NCBI RefSeq assembly: GCF_004116465.1
Contig: NZ_PDJV01000004.1
Span: 124,001 to 188,000 of the forward strand
Reading direction: 5' to 3'
Origin: Arcobacter sp. F2176
GTDB taxonomy: Bacteria > Campylobacterota > Campylobacteria > Campylobacterales > Arcobacteraceae
Length of the DNA stretch: 64,000 nt
Of this stretch, positions 60,489 to 64,000 are shown in pieces; the first letter of the stretch is position 1, and the number at the start of each line of letters is the position of its first letter. Below the pieces are notes generated by a model, which saw nothing but the letters and a program-made list of their open reading frames with translations, was not told where the DNA came from and ran no database searches. Position numbers and translations under genes: made by a program.

Positions 60489-61885
60489 TGAAATTAATAT
60501 TTATTCTTCTTCTAATAGCTCAAACAGTTTTTGGTTGTGCTTTATGTGCAGTATATTCTCCAAAAACTAGAGTTGTGCTTGATGTAAAGACAAATGATAG
60601 TTTAATAAAAGAAATTGATGTAAAATGGATAGTTACAAAAGCTTTTACAAAGACTTTAAATAATGTATACGATACGAATTTAAATGAGAAATTAGATAAA
60701 GATGAGTTAGAAAATGTAAAGATAGCTTTTCGTAATTATGTTGAACCAAGAGATTTTTTAGTAAATATATCTTATGGAAAAAAAATAAATAAACTAAGAT
60801 CAAATAGAATAAGAGTAAATGATTTAAAAGTTGATATTGAAAATGGTCTTTTGCATATTCGGTATAAAATATTATTAGATTACAAATTAGTAAAAGATGA
60901 TATTTTATATTTTAATACAGATGATAAAGAAGGTTATTTTATTGTTACTATTGCAGAAAATGCTGTTAAGTATGATCCTACTGTATTTAAAAAAGAGACA
61001 ATCGATGCAAATAGTGTAAGTTTTCATATTATTAAAGATATAGAAGAGCAAAAAAAAGAAGAAATTACTCCTGTTAAAAAAGTTGAAGTAAAAGAAGAGT
61101 TAAAAAAAACGCCTAAAGTTCAAGATGAGAACTACTTAACAAAGTTTTCAAAGCAAATAAAACAAAATCTTTTAAAAATAGAAAAAGGTGATAATTTTGC
61201 TTTATTTACACTTTTATTTATATCATTTATTTATGGAATTATTCATGCTATGGGACCAGGTCATGGTAAATCATTGGCATTTTCATATTTTATGAGTAAC
61301 AAAAGTTCTTATACAAGAGCTTTAATTATCTCTCAATTAACTGCATTTATTCATATACTTGGAGCTTTGATTCTTGTTTTGATATCAGTATTTTTAATAA
61401 CTACTTTTTTAAATAGTTTTGTAGATGATTCTATTAAAATTATTACAAAATTATCTGCTATATTTATTATGCTATTGGCAGTATTTATTTTGTATAAAAA
61501 AGTAAGAAAGAAAGAATCTTATTGTAATGTTTGTTGTTCTTCACACGCACATGATCACAATCACGAACATAATCATAATGAACATAAAAAAATAAAAAAA
61601 CAAGATTTATTTTTTGTTTTAACAGCAGGAATTATTCCTTGTCCTGGTACTGTTATATTATTTTTATATGCTTTTGTATTGAAAACTTACTTTGCAGTTA
61701 TTTTAGCATCTATTGCTATTAGTTTTGGGATGGGATTAGTTATTTTTGCTTCTTCATTTTTGAGCTTAAATTTAAACAAAGTGTCAAGTAAAGTAGAAAA
61801 ATTTAGAAATTTTGTGGAAATAATCTCACCAATATTTATTTTCTTATTAGGGTTGTTATTATTTTTCAATGTAAATGTAATATAA
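60488..61885 (+). CDS. DUF1007 - RcnA/NreB-like metal transporter fusion
   Basis: A 465-residue protein: signal sequence (about residues 1-17), a periplasmic DUF1007-like part (to about residue 200, with TNDSLIKEIDVKWIVTKAFT), a charged linker, then about six membrane helices of a RcnA/NreB/HoxN-type transporter. Metal motifs are HAMGPGHGKSLAFSYF, a cytoplasmic His loop (HAHDHNHEHNHNEH) preceded by CNVCCSSH, and IIPCPGTVILFLY. RcnA relatives export nickel and cobalt, HoxN relatives import nickel. It is coupled by TAATG to the ZnuA-like gene, and no ATPase gene is present. Direction and metal are unknown. Confidence 0.85.
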   Translation: MKLIFILLLIAQTVFGCALCAVYSPKTRVVLDVKTNDSLIKEIDVKWIVTKAFTKTLNNVYDTNLNEKLDKDELENVKIAFRNYVEPRDFLVNISYGKKINKLRSNRIRVNDLKVDIENGLLHIRYKILLDYKLVKDDILYFNTDDKEGYFIVTIAENAVKYDPTVFKKETIDANSVSFHIIKDIEEQKKEEITPVKKVEVKEELKKTPKVQDENYLTKFSKQIKQNLLKIEKGDNFALFTLLFISFIYGIIHAMGPGHGKSLAFSYFMSNKSSYTRALIISQLTAFIHILGALILVLISVFLITTFLNSFVDDSIKIITKLSAIFIMLLAVFILYKKVRKKESYCNVCCSSHAHDHNHEHNHNEHKKIKKQDLFFVLTAGIIPCPGTVILFLYAFVLKTYFAVILASIAISFGMGLVIFASSFLSLNLNKVSSKVEKFRNFVEIISPIFIFLLGLLLFFNVNVI

Positions 61886-61896
61886 ATTATTAAATA

Positions 61897-61924
61897 AGGA
61901 GAGGTTAAATACTCTCCTCTTTTT
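61897..61924. terminator. Terminator between the metal operon and the chemoreceptor gene
   Basis: AGGAGAG (61897-61903) and CTCTCCT (61912-61918) pair around an 8-base loop, followed by CTTTTT on the + strand. The loop and right arm cover the last codons of the convergent chemoreceptor gene. Confidence 0.75.
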
Positions 61925-63788
61925 CATTGTCTTTTTTTAGTTCTACTTTTTTAGCTTTTATATCATCTTTGCCTAAAAACTCTTTTTCATTTGCATTTTT
62001 AACTATTAGTTTTGATATATTGTCTGTAATTGCTGCTACCTCATGTGTATTTGCTGCAACCATCGCATTTTGCTGTGTTTGTCTATCTAGGATAGTAACA
62101 GTGTTATTAATTTGTTCAATTCCTTGATATTGCTCTTTACTTGCTGTTTCAATGTCTGTTATTAATTCTATTGTTTGAGAAATATTTGTATTTAATTCTC
62201 CATACCCATTAATCATATCAGAAGCAATAGTTTTACCTTCATTAGCTTTTTCCAATGCATTTTCAACTAAAGCCTTTATTTCACGAGCTGCTTCTGCACT
62301 TCTTGTTGCTAGGTTTCGTACTTCTTGTGCAACAACTGCAAAACCTTTTCCAGCTTCTCCTGCTGTTGCTGCTTCAACTGCTGCATTGAGTGATAAAATA
62401 TTTGTTTGAAAAGATATTTGATCTATAACATTAATTGCCTCATTTATAGCAGTTACTTGTTTATTAATATCTTCCATTGCAATAGATGTGTTTGAAGCTA
62501 ATTCTTGACCTTTTTCAACTGATACTGTAACGCTACTAGAAAGTTTAGACATTTTTTCTATATTTTCTGTATTATTTTTAATATTGCTTGTTATTTGTTC
62601 TAGTGCTGCTGAGGTTTCTTCTAAACTTGCAGCGGTTTGATTTGAACTTTGATTTAATTTATCAACATTTACTAATAATATATCAGAACTTTCATCTAGG
62701 GTTAAGCCATTTGATTTATTTTCACATAACATTTGTGTAGTTACATTTCCTAAATGATTAATTCCTGATGCAAGTTTTAAAAGATGCTCTTCTAGTCCCT
62801 CTTCATTTATTCTACCAAGATAGTTATATTTTGAATATTCTTCTACTATAAATAATACATTATTTATATTTGTTTCTATAGTTTGGGCCATATCATTAAG
62901 TACATCTTTTAATTTATTTAATGAAGGATTTGAAACATTCATTTGTATTCTTTGATATAAATCTCCTTGTTCAAATTTAGCTAAAATGCTTATTGCTTCA
63001 TCAATTAATGCATTATCTTCTTCAAGACCTTTTTTTGTATTTATAATACTTACATTTACAACTTTTGCCATCTCTCCAAATTCGTTTTTCTTTTTATCAT
63101 CAAGAAGTTCTATTTCATCTGTTTCTTTATTTAAATATGCAAAAAATGAAATTAAACCATTTTTAAAATTTTTTAAAGATTTAACAATTGTTTTTGAGAT
63201 TAGAAAAGATATTAAACTAAATACAAGTATAGAAACACTAGCTAATATAATTAGTACAATATCTTGAAGGTATAAAGACTTTTCTTTAAATAACATAGCT
63301 TGGTCATGAATTTCACTTAATCCTCCTTCTATTGATTGAACTTTACTAATCATCACTCCTAACATTGATTGAAGTTCATTTGAATCATTAGTTACACCAT
63401 TATCAAGATTATCAATTTTTGCCATTGAATACTTCTCAAATATATTTTGATATTTTTTAATATCAATAAGTAATTCATTAATTTGTTCAGAATCTTTTTG
63501 TAAAAAGTCTATTTTGATATTTTTTAATTCACTTACATCTTTATATAGATTTTTAAAAGAATCTATTACCATATCAGCTGTATCTTCATCCAAATCACTT
63601 GAAAATTGTTTTGAAGTGATTCTTGCGTGTAAAACTCTTATTATAATTTTGTCGATTTCCATTGCAGTATTTATACTTAATTTTGCTTTAGCAGAAAAAT
63701 ATCTATTAGTAAGACCAGATATTATAATAATGATTAAAAATAATAAAGGGAAAAAAAGAAGCTTTCTATTTGTAGAAATTGTTGGCAT
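61905..63788 (-). CDS. Methyl-accepting chemotaxis protein
   Basis: A 627-residue chemoreceptor with TM1 (about residues 9-27), a helical periplasmic sensor of about 140 residues, TM2 (about 176-198), a HAMP-like segment, a cytoplasmic coiled coil and the conserved tip [44 protein letters not shown]. The ligand is unknown. The end ([10 protein letters not shown]) has no NWETF-like pentapeptide. The next gene upstream on the same strand, cut by the window end, may be a second receptor. Confidence 0.93.
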   Translation of the reverse strand: MPTISTNRKLLFFPLLFLIIIIISGLTNRYFSAKAKLSINTAMEIDKIIIRVLHARITSKQFSSDLDEDTADMVIDSFKNLYKDVSELKNIKIDFLQKDSEQINELLIDIKKYQNIFEKYSMAKIDNLDNGVTNDSNELQSMLGVMISKVQSIEGGLSEIHDQAMLFKEKSLYLQDIVLIILASVSILVFSLISFLISKTIVKSLKNFKNGLISFFAYLNKETDEIELLDDKKKNEFGEMAKVVNVSIINTKKGLEEDNALIDEAISILAKFEQGDLYQRIQMNVSNPSLNKLKDVLNDMAQTIETNINNVLFIVEEYSKYNYLGRINEEGLEEHLLKLASGINHLGNVTTQMLCENKSNGLTLDESSDILLVNVDKLNQSSNQTAASLEETSAALEQITSNIKNNTENIEKMSKLSSSVTVSVEKGQELASNTSIAMEDINKQVTAINEAINVIDQISFQTNILSLNAAVEAATAGEAGKGFAVVAQEVRNLATRSAEAAREIKALVENALEKANEGKTIASDMINGYGELNTNISQTIELITDIETASKEQYQGIEQINNTVTILDRQTQQNAMVAANTHEVAAITDNISKLIVKNANEKEFLGKDDIKAKKVELKKDNEKEESI

Positions 63789-63888
63789 TATATGTATCCT
63801 CAGTTATAAAATAATTTATAAGGTAACATATAATATTTACAGAATGGTTACACTCCATAAAGTATAAAGAAAAATAATATTGATGAAA

Positions 63889-63908
63889 GGAGAGTTTAAA
63901 AACTCTCC
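63889..63908 (-). terminator. Hairpin after the partial chemoreceptor-like gene
   Basis: GGAGAGTTT (63889-63897) pairs perfectly with AAACTCTCC (63900-63908) around AA, overlapping the stop codon of the partial gene. On the - strand only a short TTTC follows, so termination may be weak. Confidence 0.55.
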
Positions 63909-64000
63909 CATTCATCATCATTTTTACTATTTGAAGTTATTACTTGTGGTTTATTATTAGATTGAACTTTTGGAGTTGTTGTTTCTTTCTTTTCAATTTT
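63896..64000 (-). CDS. C-terminus of a probable chemoreceptor (5' end outside window)
   Basis: The last 34 codons of a frame open to the window edge read a Lys/Thr/Asn-rich tail (ETTTPKVQSNNKPQVIT) ending NDDEWESF. The final EWESF has Trp and Phe in the spacing of the xWxxF pentapeptide that tethers CheR/CheB to chemoreceptors, and such flexible tails precede it. With another receptor downstream, this is most likely the end of a second methyl-accepting protein, but the fold itself is not in view. Confidence 0.6.
   Translation of the reverse strand, partial: KIEKKETTTPKVQSNNKPQVITSNSKNDDEWESF

Noticed and set aside
61897-63908. Similar GGAGAG/CTCTCC hairpins at 61897 and 63889 as a repeat family
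   Set aside because: Both fit terminators at gene ends; two copies with differing loops are not enough to claim a repeat element.

Overview
The window is AT-rich, densely coded, and reads as a chromosomal segment of a Campylobacterota bacterium, most likely of the Arcobacter group. This rests on the gene repertoire (a solitary F0 subunit c gene outside an atp operon, many GGDEF/EAL proteins, NhaA, SCO/PCuAC copper genes, chemoreceptors) and on base composition and promoter style (TATAAT-like -10 boxes with weak -35 boxes). No database search was possible, so species is not claimed. There is no rRNA, CRISPR array, prophage or intact insertion sequence; there is one tRNA, tRNA-Leu(GAG).

Layout. 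1-8 kb: a 5'-truncated Cache-PAS-GGDEF-EAL protein, a membrane GGDEF protein, valS, and a GGDEF-EAL protein with a periplasmic CxxCH (haem c) sensor. 8-14 kb: sulfide:quinone oxidoreductase-like flavoprotein with a 50-residue partner, then a periplasmic adaptor and an RND pump divided into two genes joined by a TAATG stop-start. 14-17 kb: HxlR regulator divergent from an Old Yellow Enzyme, NIPSNAP, an AlaX-like editing protein and a decayed MATE remnant. 17-23 kb: TetR regulator with a perfect 18-bp palindrome and a tripartite AcrAB-TolC-like pump. 23-32 kb: metA, a lipoprotein, an orphan RND pump, LapD and LapG, and a YajR-like MFS transporter. 32-41 kb: rdgB, three pseudopilin-like genes behind proC, bamD, lon, an unknown protein, a rhomboid protease, a zinc-ribbon mini-protein and DNA polymerase IV. 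41-47.5 kb: SnoaL-like and CorA-like proteins, a RimB-RimK-aspartoacylase-M42 cluster, and a LemA/TPM cluster. 47.6-54.5 kb: tRNA-Leu, MarR plus SDR, atpE, a PAS-PAS-GGDEF-EVL protein, an AsmA-like protein and another SDR. 54.4-64 kb: DMT exporter, AraC regulator, a Fur-family-nhaA-PCuAC-FixH-like-SCO run, a ZnuA-like binding protein fused in operon to a DUF1007/RcnA-like permease, and two chemoreceptor genes (the last one partial).

Themes. Cyclic-di-GMP signalling recurs: four catalytic-type GGDEF/EAL proteins plus the LapD receptor with its LapG protease, which together usually control release of a large surface adhesin that is not in this window. Three separate RND systems and two metal/copper modules make the region strong in envelope export and metal handling. 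The most unusual points are the metal-binding protein paired with an RcnA-type permease instead of an ABC permease/ATPase, under two near-identical 18-bp dyads next to a Fur-family gene; two genes that appear to lack any ATG/GTG/TTG start (AUC for rimB, AUA for the zinc-ribbon protein); the divided RND pump; and the RimB/RimK/aspartoacylase/M42 gene cluster.
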